Origin: Kitasatospora fiedleri
Lineage (GTDB): Bacteria; Actinomycetota; Actinomycetes; Streptomycetales; Streptomycetaceae
Direction: 5' to 3'
Length of the DNA: 64,000 nt
NCBI RefSeq assembly: GCF_948472415.1
Contig: NZ_OX419519.1
Coordinates: 5,332,001-5,396,000, forward strand
This document shows positions 45,134 to 54,308 of the stretch, piece after piece (the first letter of the stretch is position 1; the number at the start of each line of letters is the position of its first letter). The notes beneath the pieces were generated by a model. That model ran no database searches. It was given only the letters and a program-made list of their open reading frames with translations, and was not told the DNA's origin. Made by a program: the position numbers and the translations under genes.

Positions 45134-45780
45134 CGGGTCACCGCCGTGCGCCGCTCCAGGGCGGAGACGACCGTGCCGATCGCGAAGCTGATCACCAGGT
45201 AGGCCAGGGCCACCCAGAAGAAGATGGCGAAGATGGCGTACCCCTTCTCGGTCAGGGTCTTCTGCACGCTGAACAGCTCGAACACGTTGAAGGCGCCGGC
45301 GATGGCCGAGTTACGGGGCAGCGCGATGAACACCGAGCCCATCGGCGCGGTCACCGCCCGGGCCGCCTGCGGCAGCACCACCAGGCCGAGGGTCTGGCCG
45401 AAGCCCATGCCCAGCGAGCGGGCGGCCTCGGCCTGGCCCAGCGGCACCGTGTTGATGCCCGCGCGCAGCACCTCGCAGACGAAGCTGCCGGTGTAGACGC
45501 TGAGCGCGGCCACGGCGGCGGTGAAGCTGCTGATGTGCACGTCCAGCCGCGGCAGCACGAAGGTCACCGCGAAGAACAGCAGGGTCAGCGGGGTGTTGCG
45601 GAAGATCGTCACCCAGGTGCCGCCGAAGGCCCGCAGCACCGGGACCGGCGAGACGCGGAAGGCCGCCAGCATGAAGCCCAGCAGCAGGGCGAACAGGGCA
45701 CTGAGCGCGCTCAGTTCGAGCGTTCCCAGGAACCCGCGGACGAACAGCGAGAAGTTGCCGTCCTCGAACGGTATGCCCAT
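45130..45780 (-). CDS. gluC: Glutamate ABC transporter permease GluC
   Basis: Second permease of the heterodimeric channel. The EAA loop is AEAARSLGMGFGQTLGLVVLP, with five hydrophobic helices in 216 aa. ATG 45780 has GGAGG 9 nt upstream. It lies 40 nt after gluB and overlaps gluD by 4 nt. Confidence 0.9.
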   Translation of the reverse strand: MGIPFEDGNFSLFVRGFLGTLELSALSALFALLLGFMLAAFRVSPVPVLRAFGGTWVTIFRNTPLTLLFFAVTFVLPRLDVHISSFTAAVAALSVYTGSFVCEVLRAGINTVPLGQAEAARSLGMGFGQTLGLVVLPQAARAVTAPMGSVFIALPRNSAIAGAFNVFELFSVQKTLTEKGYAIFAIFFWVALAYLVISFAIGTVVSALERRTAVTR

Positions 45781-45820
45781 GCCGGCGGCCCTCCTTTCTC
45801 GGTATCGGTCGGGTCGGGCG

Positions 45821-46735
45821 TCAGGCGGTCGGGTCCAGCGCGGGGACGGACGGCGCGGCCGAGCCGGACAGGCCCAGGGTGGCGTCGTACGCCTTCTTCC
45901 AGTCGCCGTTGTCCTCGTGCTTCTTGAGGGCGTCGTTGATCGCCTTCTGCAGCACCGCGTCGCCCTTCTTCAGGCCGACGCCGTAGCGCTCGGTGGAGAA
46001 CGGCTCGCCGACGACCTTGAGCTTGCCCTGGTTCTTCGCGGCGTAGCCCTTGAGGATCGCGTCGTCGGTGGTGACCGCGTCGACCTCCTTGGTGAGCAGC
46101 TTCTCCACGCAGAGCGAGTAGCTCTCGAAGGTGGTGACCTTGGCGCCGTACTTGTTGATGTTGTCGACCGAGGTCGAACCGGTGACGGTGCAGACCGCCT
46201 TGCCGCTGGTCGACTTCGCGTCGGTGATGGAGGTGTCGTCCTTGTTCACCAGCAGCGACTGGCCGGCGATGTAGTACGGGCCGGCGAAGTCGATCTGCTT
46301 CTTGCGGTTGTCGTTGATCGAGTAGGTGCCGACGTAGTAGTCGATCTGGTCGCCGGAGATCGAGGTCTCGCGGGCGCTGGAGTTGATCGTGGTGAACTCG
46401 ACCTGGTCTGCGGAGAAGCCGAGGTCGGCGGCGATCATCTTGGCGATCTCGATGTCGAAGCCGTTGCGCTTGCCGGTCTGCACGTCCTCGAAGCCGAGGA
46501 ACGGCTGGTCCGACTTGGCGCCGATGCGGAGCTTGCCGCTCGCCTTGGCCTTGGTCCACACCGGCGAGCCGTCCAGCTTGGCGTCGGCGTTCACCTGGTA
46601 GGTCGGCAGCTGGGGGGCGGCCGAGCCGCCCTTCGCGCCGGCGTCCGAGTTCGGGGTGCCGTCCTTGCCGCAGGCCGCGACCGCGGTCAGGGCGAGCACG
46701 GACAGGGCGGCGGCTACGGTACGACGGGCCTTCAT
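45821..46735 (-). CDS. gluB: Glutamate ABC transporter substrate-binding lipoprotein GluB
   Basis: Family 3 solute-binding protein. The signal peptide with lipobox (LTAVAAC, about residues 15-21) marks it as a lipoprotein. IGAKSDQPFLGFEDVQTG and NGFDIEIAKMIAADLGFSAD are typical of polar amino acid receptors. ATG 46735 was chosen because the signal peptide starts MKARRTVAAAL. It sits between gluA and gluC. Confidence 0.9.
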   Translation of the reverse strand: MKARRTVAAALSVLALTAVAACGKDGTPNSDAGAKGGSAAPQLPTYQVNADAKLDGSPVWTKAKASGKLRIGAKSDQPFLGFEDVQTGKRNGFDIEIAKMIAADLGFSADQVEFTTINSSARETSISGDQIDYYVGTYSINDNRKKQIDFAGPYYIAGQSLLVNKDDTSITDAKSTSGKAVCTVTGSTSVDNINKYGAKVTTFESYSLCVEKLLTKEVDAVTTDDAILKGYAAKNQGKLKVVGEPFSTERYGVGLKKGDAVLQKAINDALKKHEDNGDWKKAYDATLGLSGSAAPSVPALDPTA

Positions 46736-46810
46736 GCGGTCGTTCTCTCCTCGGTAGGGGCCATCGCTGGCTCCGGGCAAATGCGAACTGACGCTAGATC
46801 AATGTCGGAC

Positions 46811-47593
46811 TCAGTGGTGCAGGATCTTCGAGAGGAAGTCCTTGGCGCGGTCGCTGCGCGGCGCGGTGAAGAACGCCTCCGGGGTGTTCTCCTCCACGAT
46901 CCGGCCGTCCGCCATGAACAGGACGCGGTTGGCGGCCGAGCGTGCGAAGCCCATCTCGTGGGTCACCACCACCATGGTCATGCCCTTGGCGGCGAGCGAA
47001 CGCATCACCTCCAGCACCTCGTTGACCATCTCCGGGTCGAGGGCCGAGGTCGGCTCGTCGAACAGCATCACCTTCGGGTCCATCGCCAGCGCGCGGGCGA
47101 TCGCCACCCGCTGCTGCTGGCCGCCGGACAGCTGGGCGGGGTACTTGTCGGCCTGCGCGCCGACGCCGACCCGCTCCAGCAGCTCGCGGGCGGTCCGCTC
47201 GGCCTGCGCCTTCGGCACCCGGCCGACCTTCACCTGGGCGAGCACCACGTTCTGCAGCACCGTCTTGTGCGCGAACAGGTTGAAGGACTGGAACACCATG
47301 CCGACCTGGGCGCGCAGCCGGGCCAGCTCGCGGCCCTCGGCGGGCAGCGGGCGGCCGTCCACCTCGATCGTGCCGGAGTCGATGGTCTCCAGCCGGTTGA
47401 TGGTGCGGCACAGCGTCGACTTGCCGGAACCGGACGGGCCGATCAGCACCACGACCTCGCCCTGGGCGATCTCCAGGTCGATGTCCTGCAGCACGTGCAG
47501 CGCGCCGAAGTGCTTGTTCACCCCGCGCAGCGCCACCAGCGGGGCGGCCCCGCCGCCTTCCGGCTCGGGCAGCCCGGCACTGTTCTCGGTCAT
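46811..47593 (-). CDS. gluA: Glutamate ABC transporter ATPase GluA
   Basis: ABC ATPase energising glutamate import. Walker A is IGPSGSGKSTLCR, with the Q-loop in GMVFQSFNLF, signature LSGGQQQR and Walker B/D-loop VMLFDEPTSALDPEMV, then the H-loop in VVVTHEMGFA. It is the first gene of the operon. ATG 47593 (MTENSAGLPEPEG) has GGGAG about 11 nt upstream. Confidence 0.93.
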   Translation of the reverse strand: MTENSAGLPEPEGGGAAPLVALRGVNKHFGALHVLQDIDLEIAQGEVVVLIGPSGSGKSTLCRTINRLETIDSGTIEVDGRPLPAEGRELARLRAQVGMVFQSFNLFAHKTVLQNVVLAQVKVGRVPKAQAERTARELLERVGVGAQADKYPAQLSGGQQQRVAIARALAMDPKVMLFDEPTSALDPEMVNEVLEVMRSLAAKGMTMVVVTHEMGFARSAANRVLFMADGRIVEENTPEAFFTAPRSDRAKDFLSKILHH

Positions 47594-48009
47594 CGCGGCT
47601 CGCTCCCTCGTCCTCCGAACCCGGGCCAACTCGCAAGGGCCGCAGAGCCGGTGATGGTCCGTCTGATGTCCGGGGGCCGGAACCGGCGGAGCCCACGGCC
47701 CCCGGACGGGGTGACTTTAGGCAGGTACACGACCCCTCGTCAGCCGATCTGAGCTGAACTTGAGGATCACGGTTCGGCTACGCCGGGTAGTCGACGGGTA
47801 GCGGATACCGGCTGGGTAACGGACCGGGCAACCCGGTTGACCGGGTGACGCCGGATGGGCATGGATGCCAGGATGGCCCGGTCCCGCCGCGGGCCCGGCC
47901 ATGACAACGCGCTGCCGCGCGCCGTGCCCCGACCCGGGCCCGGGCCGCGGCACCGAACGCCCGCACGTGTCCGAACCAGCCCGAACGAACCCCACGGAAA
48001 GGAGACCCG
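47594..48009. promoter_or_regulatory. Divergent intergenic region of gluA and the response regulator gene
   Basis: 416 nt holding both promoters. A 16-bp palindrome ACCCGGTTGACCGGGT (47831-47846) and several GGGTA repeats between 47787 and 47850 suggest a regulator binding zone. GGAAAGGAG ends 7 nt before the response regulator ATG. No -35/-10 pair is convincing and no gene is visible. Confidence 0.4.
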
Positions 48010-48783
48010 ATGCGCCTGCTCCTGGTCGAGGACGACGACCGCGTGGCTTCCGCCCTGGTGGCGGTGCTCGGCCGGCACGGCTTCCAGGTCCGGCACGCCC
48101 GCAGCGGCCACGAGGCCCTGGACGCGCTCGTCCCGGACGGCAGCGACCCCTACCGGGTGGTGCTGCTCGACCTCGGCCTGCCCGACCGCGACGGCTTCGA
48201 GGTGTGCAGCCGGATCCGGGCCGGCAGCGGCGTCCCGGTGATCATGGTGACCGCGCGGGCCGACATCCGCTCCCGGATCCACGGCCTCAACCTCGGCGCC
48301 GACGACTACGTGGTCAAGCCCTACGACATGGGCGAGCTGCTGGCCCGTATCCACGCCGTGGCCCGCCGCGGCACCCCCCGCAGCACCGAGGAGAACGGCC
48401 CCGAGCCGTCCGGGCCGCTGGCCTCCCGCGGCGTCGAGATCGACCGCGAGCGCCGCCGGGTCTCCGTCGAGGGCCGCGACGTCCCGCTGACCCGCAAGGA
48501 GTTCGACCTGCTGGCGCTGCTCGCCCAGAGCCCCGGCGTGGTCTACCGCCGCGAACAGATCTTCAGCGAGGTCTGGCGCTCCGGCTGGGAGGGCAACGGC
48601 CGCACCCTGGAGGTGCACATCGGCTCGCTGCGCACCAAGCTCGGCCTGCCCGGCCTGGTCGAGGCGGTCCGCGGGGTCGGCTACCGGCTGATCCCCGACC
48701 AGCCCGACACCGGCCCCGGGCACGGCTCCGGCTCCCAGGACGGCACCGGCACCGGCACCGGCGACGGCCCGGCGGGGCGCTGA
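48010..48783 (+). CDS. OmpR/PhoB-family response regulator
   Basis: The receiver domain has DD near the start (LLVEDDDRVASAL), phospho-acceptor Asp in VVLLDLGLPDRDGFE (about residue 57), and conserved Thr (VTAR) and Lys (YVVKPYDMGEL). The C-terminal winged helix is DVPLTRKEFDLLALLAQSPG ... RTLEVHIGSLRTKLG. The tail is a Gly/Thr repeat. It is followed 6 nt later by its sensor kinase and then by a convergent TAXI-type receptor gene, a likely target or co-sensor. Confidence 0.9.
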   Translation: MRLLLVEDDDRVASALVAVLGRHGFQVRHARSGHEALDALVPDGSDPYRVVLLDLGLPDRDGFEVCSRIRAGSGVPVIMVTARADIRSRIHGLNLGADDYVVKPYDMGELLARIHAVARRGTPRSTEENGPEPSGPLASRGVEIDRERRRVSVEGRDVPLTRKEFDLLALLAQSPGVVYRREQIFSEVWRSGWEGNGRTLEVHIGSLRTKLGLPGLVEAVRGVGYRLIPDQPDTGPGHGSGSQDGTGTGTGDGPAGR

Positions 48784-48789
48784 CCGCAC

Positions 48790-50214
48790 GTGCGCAACCG
48801 CCTGCTCGGCATCCTGATCGCCCTGATGGCCTGCGTGCTGGCCGCGCTCGGGGTGCCCCTGGCCTACCTGATCGCCGCCTCCGAGCAGTCCGAGGTGGTC
48901 GTCGACCGGATCGACGACGCCGCCCGCTTCGCCCAGGACCTGCCCACCCAGGGCCGCCTCACCACCGCCGTCAAGGGCGACCCGCAGCCCGGCCCCGGCG
49001 ACAACGGCCGGCTGCACGCCCTGGCCACCGAGGCCGACCGCTACCACGAGCTGTACGGCGCCCGGATCGGCCTCTTCCAGCGCGACGGCAGCGCCATCGC
49101 GGTCTCCCCCGGCGGCTGGCGGCCCCCCGCCGCCGGGCCCGGTCGGCAGGCCTACCAGGAGGCCCTGGCCGGCCGCCGCAGCCACAACCCGCCGCAGGTC
49201 TGGCCCTGGACCCCCGACCGCACCCTGGCCGTCGCCCTGCCGGTGGTCCGGGACGGCGACGTGATCGCCGTGGTGCTCACCGAGTCGCCCACCGACGGGC
49301 TGCGCTCGCGCGTCCTGCACCGCTGGATGGTGCTGGCCGGCGGCGAGGCGCTCGCCATGATCGTCGCCATCCTGCTCGCCGTCCGGCTCACCGGCTGGGT
49401 GCTGCGTCCCGTCCGCACCCTGGACCGGGCCACCCACGACATCGCCACCGGACGGCTCGGCGCCCGGGTCGCCCCCAGCGGCGGACCGCCCGAACTGCGC
49501 CGGCTGGCCCGCTCCTTCAACGACATGGCCGACCACGTGGTGCTCGCCATCGACCAGCAGCGGGCCTTCGTCGCCGACGCCTCCCACCAGCTGCGCAACC
49601 CGCTCGCCGCGCTGCTGCTGCGGGTCGAGCTGATCGGCCTCGACCTGCCCGAGGGCCACGAGGAGGAACTCGTCGCGGTCCGCGAGGAGGGCGCCCGGCT
49701 GGCCCGGGTCCTGGACGACCTGCTCGGCCTGGCCACCGCCGAGGGCTCCCGGCCCGAACCCGAGCCGGTCGACCTGGTCGACCTGGTCCGCACCCGGGCC
49801 GACGCCTGGCGCCCGCTCGCCGAGCAGCGCGGCGTCGCCCTGCACTGGGAGGGCCCGCCGATGGCGCACGCCTGGGCCGACCCGATCGGCTTCGGCAGCG
49901 CGCTGGACGCCGTGCTGGACAACGCGCTGAAGTTCACCCCGGCCGGCAGCACCGTCCGGGTCGGCCTGCTGATCGGCAAGGACGAGGTCACCGCCACCGT
50001 CACCGACGCCGGACCGGGCCTCACCGAGGAGGAGCTGGACCGGGTCGGCGACCGGTTCTGGCGCTCCTCCCGGCACCAGAACATCGACGGCTCCGGCCTC
50101 GGCCTGTCCATCGCCCGCACCCTGCTGCTGGCCGGCGGCGGCGGCCTCGGCTTCGAGCCCGCCGAGCCGCACGGCCTGACCGTGCGGCTCAGCGTGCCCC
50201 GGCGGCGGCGCTGA
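48790..50214 (+). CDS. Sensor histidine kinase (HAMP, HisKA, HATPase)
   Basis: Two membrane helices flank an extracellular domain of about 150 residues. A HAMP linker follows (TGWVLRPVRTLDRATHDIAT), then HisKA with FVADASHQLRNPLAALLLR (phospho-His in SHQLRNP) and HATPase with DNALKFTPAG, TDAGPGLTEEE and GSGLGLSIART. GTG start, 6 nt after the response regulator. The stimulus is unknown; the extracellular domain does not match a family I can name. Confidence 0.9.
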   Translation: MRNRLLGILIALMACVLAALGVPLAYLIAASEQSEVVVDRIDDAARFAQDLPTQGRLTTAVKGDPQPGPGDNGRLHALATEADRYHELYGARIGLFQRDGSAIAVSPGGWRPPAAGPGRQAYQEALAGRRSHNPPQVWPWTPDRTLAVALPVVRDGDVIAVVLTESPTDGLRSRVLHRWMVLAGGEALAMIVAILLAVRLTGWVLRPVRTLDRATHDIATGRLGARVAPSGGPPELRRLARSFNDMADHVVLAIDQQRAFVADASHQLRNPLAALLLRVELIGLDLPEGHEEELVAVREEGARLARVLDDLLGLATAEGSRPEPEPVDLVDLVRTRADAWRPLAEQRGVALHWEGPPMAHAWADPIGFGSALDAVLDNALKFTPAGSTVRVGLLIGKDEVTATVTDAGPGLTEEELDRVGDRFWRSSRHQNIDGSGLGLSIARTLLLAGGGGLGFEPAEPHGLTVRLSVPRRRR

Positions 50215-50277
50215 CCGGCCCGCGCCGGACCCCGCAGCGGCCGGGGCGGAAGCCGGGGCGGGGGCCGGGGCGGCGGC

Positions 50278-51315
50278 TCAGGGCTTGACGGACTGGTAGT
50301 AGCGCCGGGCGCCCTCGTGCAGCGGCAGCGGGTCGGTGTACACCGCGGTGCGCAGGTCCACCAGCTGGGCGGCGTGCACCTGGCGGCCGATGTCGTCCCG
50401 GCTGTCGATCACCGCCCGGGTCAGCGCCTCCACCAGCGCCGGGTCCACGTCCGCCCGGGTCACCAGCAGGTTCGGCACCGCGACCGTCGGCACCGCCGTC
50501 CGCTCCGGCTCCACGTCCGGGTAGGCGTCCGCCGGGATGGTCGCCGCCCGGTACGCGTCCATGCCGGGGCCCGCCAGCTGGTGCAGCGGGTCGGACAGGT
50601 CGCCCATCGGGACGATCCGGATCGGGGTGCGCTGCGACAGGTCGGACAGCGCCGCGGTCGGCAGGCCGCCCGACCAGAAGAACGCGTCCAGCCGGTCGCG
50701 CTGCAGCTCGTCCGCGGCCTGGACGACGCTGACCGGCGACGGCCGCACGTCCCGGTCCGGGTTCAGGCCCGCCGCCTCCAGCAGCCGCCGGGTCACCAGG
50801 TTCACGCCCGACTTCGCCTGCCCCACCCCGACCCGCAGCCCGCGCAGGTCCGCCACCGAGTGCACCGGCGAGTCGGCCGGCACCACCAGCTGCATGTAGT
50901 CGTCGTACAGCCGGGCGATCGCCCGCAGCCCCGGCTTGTCCGGGCTGCCGAAGCTGGCCACCGCGTCGGCCGTGGCCACCGCGAAGTCGTCCTGGTGCGA
51001 CACCAGCCGCTCCAGGTTGTCCAGCGAGCCCTCGGAGTTGTCCAGCTGGACCTTCAGCCCCGGCATGTGGCCGCCCAGGTACTGCTGCAGCAGCACCCCG
51101 TAGCGGTCGTACACCCCGCCGTCCACCCCGGTGGCGAACGCCACCCGCCCGTGCGGGCCGGACGAGGAGCGCGCCGAGGACACCCACCAGCCGCCCGCGC
51201 CCCCCGCCACCAGCAGCAGCACCGCGGCGACCCGCACCGGCCGGCCGCGCAGCACGGAACGCGCCGCGGACCGCAGCGCGGCGCCGGGGCGGAGGAGCAG
51301 GTTCGCAGCAGCCAT
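50278..51315 (-). CDS. TAXI-family TRAP transporter solute-binding protein
   Basis: A signal anchor (RVAAVLLLVAGGAGGWWVSS) precedes the receptor domain: VAFATGVDGGVYDRYGVLLQ, LDNSEGSLDNLERLVSHQDD and LRGLRVGVGQAKSGVN are TAXI hallmarks. No TRAP membrane subunits are nearby. Beside a two-component system such orphan TAXI proteins can act as ligand-presenting partners of the kinase. ATG 51315 has no clear ribosome-binding site. Ligand is unknown. Confidence 0.87.
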   Translation of the reverse strand: MAAANLLLRPGAALRSAARSVLRGRPVRVAAVLLLVAGGAGGWWVSSARSSSGPHGRVAFATGVDGGVYDRYGVLLQQYLGGHMPGLKVQLDNSEGSLDNLERLVSHQDDFAVATADAVASFGSPDKPGLRAIARLYDDYMQLVVPADSPVHSVADLRGLRVGVGQAKSGVNLVTRRLLEAAGLNPDRDVRPSPVSVVQAADELQRDRLDAFFWSGGLPTAALSDLSQRTPIRIVPMGDLSDPLHQLAGPGMDAYRAATIPADAYPDVEPERTAVPTVAVPNLLVTRADVDPALVEALTRAVIDSRDDIGRQVHAAQLVDLRTAVYTDPLPLHEGARRYYQSVKP

Positions 51316-51401
51316 GCCGTGGATACTGCCAGCCCCCACCGCCCGGCGGGAGCCCCCTCCCCGCCGCCCGCACCCCGGCGGGAGGCCCGCGCCGCTGCCC
51401 T

Positions 51402-51414
51402 TACCCTTGGCTCT
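51402..51414 (+). promoter_or_regulatory. -10 element for leaderless miaB
   Basis: TACCCT (51402-51407), then 7 nt, then GTG 51415. A competing signal is GGAGG at 51423-51427, placed 5 nt before TTG 51433. Confidence 0.45.
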
Positions 51415-52932
51415 GTGGGTATGGAGGAGAGCTTGCGAACTTACAAGGTCGTCACGTACGGCTGCCAGATGAACGTCCACGACTCCGAGCGCCTGTCCGG
51501 GCTGCTGGAGGAGGCCGGCTACGCCAAGGCGGCCGGCGACGGCGACCCCGACCTGGTGGTCTTCAACACCTGCGCGGTCCGCGAGAACGCCGACAACAAG
51601 CTGTACGGCAACCTCGGCCGGCTCGCCCCCGCCAAGCAGGCCAACCGCGGCATGCAGATCGCCGTCGGCGGCTGCCTGGCGCAGAAGGACCGCGAGACCA
51701 TCGTCCGCAAGGCCCCCTGGGTCGACGTGGTCTTCGGCACCCACAACATCGGCCACCTGCCCGCCCTGCTGGAGCGCGCCGCCGTCGAGCGCAAGGCCCA
51801 GGTCGAGATCCTCGAATCGCTGGAGACCTTCCCCTCCACCCTGCCCACCCGGCGCGAGTCCGCGTACGCCGCCTGGGTCGCGATCTCGGTCGGCTGCAAC
51901 AACACCTGCACCTTCTGCATCGTCCCCGCCCTGCGCGGCAAGGAGGAGGACCGCCGGCCCGGTGACGTCCTCGCCGAGGTCGAGGCGCTGGTCGCCGAGG
52001 GCGTCGTCGAGGTCACCCTGCTCGGGCAGAACGTCAACGCGTACGGCTCCGACCTCGGCGATCGGGAGGCGTTCGGCAAGCTGCTGCGCGCCTGCGGCCA
52101 GGTCGAGGGCCTGGAGCGGGTCCGGTTCACCTCCCCGCACCCGCGCGACTTCACCGACGACGTCATCGCCGCGATGGCCGAGACACCCAACGTGATGCAC
52201 CAGCTGCACATGCCGCTGCAGTCCGGCTCCGACACCGTCCTCAAGGCGATGCGGCGCTCCTACCGGCAGGAACGCTTCCTCGGCATCATCGAGAAGGTCC
52301 GGGCCGCGATGCCGGACGCGGCGATCTCCACCGACATCATCGTCGGCTTCCCCGGCGAGACGGACGAGGACTTCGAGCAGACCCTGCACGTGGTGCGCGA
52401 GGCCAGGTTCGCCAACGCCTTCACCTTCCAGTACTCCAAGCGCCCGGGGACGCCGGCCGCCGACATGGCGGACCAGGTGCCCAAGGCCGTGGTGCAGGAG
52501 CGCTACGACCGGCTGATCGCCCTCCAGGAGGAGATCTCCTGGGAGGAGAACAAGAAGCAGGTCGGCCGCACGCTGGAGATCCTGGTCGCCGAGGGCGAGG
52601 GCAAGAAGGACGACCGCACCGACCGGCTCTCCGGCCGCGCCCCCGACAACCGGCTGGTCCACTTCTCCCGGAGCTTGCGAGGGGAGAACGAAGAGCACAG
52701 CGCGCGGCCCGGCGACATGGTCACCGTCGAGATCACCTACGCCGCCCCGCACCACCTCCTCGCGGAGGGCCCCGCGCTCGCCGTCCGCCGCACCCGGGCG
52801 GGCGACGCGTGGGAGAAGCGGCAGGCGGCCCCGCCGGCCGCGAAGCCGGCCGGCGTGATGCTGGGGCTGCCGACGATCGGCGCGCCCAAGCAGCCGGCGA
52901 CCGCGCCGAGCGGCGACGGGTGCGGTTGCTAG
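51415..52932 (+). CDS. miaB: tRNA-2-methylthio-N6-dimethylallyladenosine synthase MiaB
   Basis: Radical SAM methylthiotransferase acting on A37 of tRNAs after MiaA. The opening YKVVTYGCQMNVHDSERLSG is diagnostic. Further cysteines of the second cluster lie in VFNTCAVRENAD and VGGCLAQKD. The radical SAM motif is CNNTCTFC (about residues 161-168), with a TRAM domain near the end and a variable tail finishing GCGC. The start could be GTG 51415, ATG 51421 or TTG 51433. miaA lies 1.4 kb downstream, as in S. coelicolor. Confidence 0.94.
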   Translation: MGMEESLRTYKVVTYGCQMNVHDSERLSGLLEEAGYAKAAGDGDPDLVVFNTCAVRENADNKLYGNLGRLAPAKQANRGMQIAVGGCLAQKDRETIVRKAPWVDVVFGTHNIGHLPALLERAAVERKAQVEILESLETFPSTLPTRRESAYAAWVAISVGCNNTCTFCIVPALRGKEEDRRPGDVLAEVEALVAEGVVEVTLLGQNVNAYGSDLGDREAFGKLLRACGQVEGLERVRFTSPHPRDFTDDVIAAMAETPNVMHQLHMPLQSGSDTVLKAMRRSYRQERFLGIIEKVRAAMPDAAISTDIIVGFPGETDEDFEQTLHVVREARFANAFTFQYSKRPGTPAADMADQVPKAVVQERYDRLIALQEEISWEENKKQVGRTLEILVAEGEGKKDDRTDRLSGRAPDNRLVHFSRSLRGENEEHSARPGDMVTVEITYAAPHHLLAEGPALAVRRTRAGDAWEKRQAAPPAAKPAGVMLGLPTIGAPKQPATAPSGDGCGC

Positions 52933-52949
52933 CGGAGGCGCACGCGCAT

Positions 52950-53080
52950 CCGGGGGCGCGGGGAACCGCGCGCTGCGGGAGTCGCACGTCGGCGAGGTCG
53001 CGGGAGGGGGCAAGGCACTGTCCCGCGTCACGGTCCGGCGGTGCGTGCTCGGCCGGCCGCGCGGTTCCCCGCGCCCCCGG
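52950..53080. repeat. 23-bp perfect inverted repeat pair flanking 85 nt
   Basis: Arms at 52950-52972 and 53058-53080 are exact reverse complements and contain the GCGCGGGGAACCGCGCG type core that is dispersed through Streptomyces intergenic regions. It follows the miaB stop. It may act as a terminator or be a small mobile repeat. Confidence 0.65.
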
Positions 53081-53176
53081 TTTCGCCCTGTCGGGCAGGT
53101 CTGCCCGCGCCCCTGTCCGTCACGCCCGGCGCAGCGGTTCGCTCCGCGTCCCCGGTTCCGTCCGGTCGGTGGCGCG

Positions 53177-53189
53177 TAGAGTGATCGAC
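53177..53189 (+). promoter_or_regulatory. -10 element for a leaderless LigB-like gene
   Basis: TAGAGT (53177-53182), then 7 nt, then ATG 53190; no ribosome-binding site. Confidence 0.5.
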
Positions 53190-53882
53190 ATGCTTGCTGT
53201 CGCCTCCGTGTGCCCCTGCCCGCCGTTGCTCGTGCCGGAGGTGGCGGCGGGGGCCGCCGGTGAGGTGGCGGGGCTGCGGGAGGCGTGTCTGGCGGCGGTG
53301 GGGGAGCTGGCCGGGGTCGATCTGGTGGTGGTGGTCGGGACCGGTGAGCGGGCCGGGGTGTGGACGGAGGGCGGCGCGGGGTCGCTGCGCCGGTACGGGG
53401 TGGCGAAGGCGGTGCGGCTGCCGCTGGGCGGGGTGGACGGTCCGGAGCTGTCGCCCGCGTTGACGGTGGGGGCGTGGCTGCTGGAGGAGGCGGGCGTGCG
53501 GGTGCCGACGCACGCCGTCGCGGTGCGGCCGGACACGGCGCCGGAGCGGCTGCTGGGCCTGGGCCGGGGGCTGGCCGAACTCGCGGACCGGGTGGGCCTG
53601 TTGGTGCTGGGTGACGGCAGTGCCCGGCGCTCGGTGAAGGCCCCCGGGTACCTGGACGGGCGGGCCGAGGGGTACGACCGCGCGGTGGCGCTCGCGCTGG
53701 CCGGGGCGGACGCGGCGGCGCTGGCCGGGCTGGACGCGGAGCTGTCGGCGGAGCTGATGGCCGAGGGGCGTGCCCCGTGGCAGGTGCTGGCGGGCGCCGC
53801 GGAGGGCGCCGCGCTCGGCGGTGAACTGCGCTACGAGGACGCCCCGTACGGCGTCGGCTACCTGGTGGCCTCCTGGCGCTGA
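53190..53882 (+). CDS. Class III extradiol dioxygenase (LigB)-like protein
   Basis: A 230-aa protein of the LigB-like superfamily: VASVCPCPPLLVPEVAAG at the start, DLVVVVGTGERAGVW and the C-terminal LRYEDAPYGVGYLVASW. The conserved metal-binding histidines of true dioxygenases are largely absent, so enzymatic activity is doubtful. The conserved position between miaB and miaA suggests a housekeeping role, but none is known to me. GTG 53181 is a possible alternative start. Confidence 0.8.
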   Translation: MLAVASVCPCPPLLVPEVAAGAAGEVAGLREACLAAVGELAGVDLVVVVGTGERAGVWTEGGAGSLRRYGVAKAVRLPLGGVDGPELSPALTVGAWLLEEAGVRVPTHAVAVRPDTAPERLLGLGRGLAELADRVGLLVLGDGSARRSVKAPGYLDGRAEGYDRAVALALAGADAAALAGLDAELSAELMAEGRAPWQVLAGAAEGAALGGELRYEDAPYGVGYLVASWR

Positions 53883-53891
53883 CGCGCCGGC

Positions 53892-54200
53892 TCAGCCGTT
53901 GGCGGGCGGGACCGGCGGGGTCGGGCCGGTCGGCGGGGTGGGGCCGGTCGGCGGGGTCGGGCCGCCCGCGGGCGGCGGCAGGTCGTCCTGGGGCTTGGCC
54001 GCGAAGTCGTCCCGGGCGTGCTTGGTCGCGGAGGTGCCCTTCACGATCTTGTCGGAGTACTTGTGCTTGGTGGCCTTGTCGATCGTCTCGCCGGCCTTGT
54101 CCACCATGCCGTCGATCTTGTCGCCGTGCTTCCCGGCCAGCTCGCTGGCCTTCTCCTTCAGTTCCTCGGCCTTGCCCTTGAGGTTGTCCATCAGGCCCAT
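53892..54200 (-). CDS. MT0933-like antitoxin family protein
   Basis: A 102-aa Lys/Asp-rich helical protein. MGLMDNLKGKAEELKEKASE and KIDGMVDKAGETIDKATKHK match the MT0933-like (Rv0909-type) antitoxin family. The ATG has GGAG 7 nt upstream. The last 30 residues are a Pro/Thr/Gly repeat from an 18-bp tandem DNA repeat. No toxin gene is adjacent, so 'antitoxin' is a family label here, and a stress protein role is equally possible. Confidence 0.75.
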   Translation of the reverse strand: MGLMDNLKGKAEELKEKASELAGKHGDKIDGMVDKAGETIDKATKHKYSDKIVKGTSATKHARDDFAAKPQDDLPPPAGGPTPPTGPTPPTGPTPPVPPANG

Positions 54201-54308
54201 GGGTGCACTCCTAGCATTTCGGGTCATTCCCGCACCAGACATAGCTGATCCTCCCCGGTCAACGACGCAGTGACACGGGAGGTGCCCGGCTTTTGCGAGA
54301 CTGGTGGG

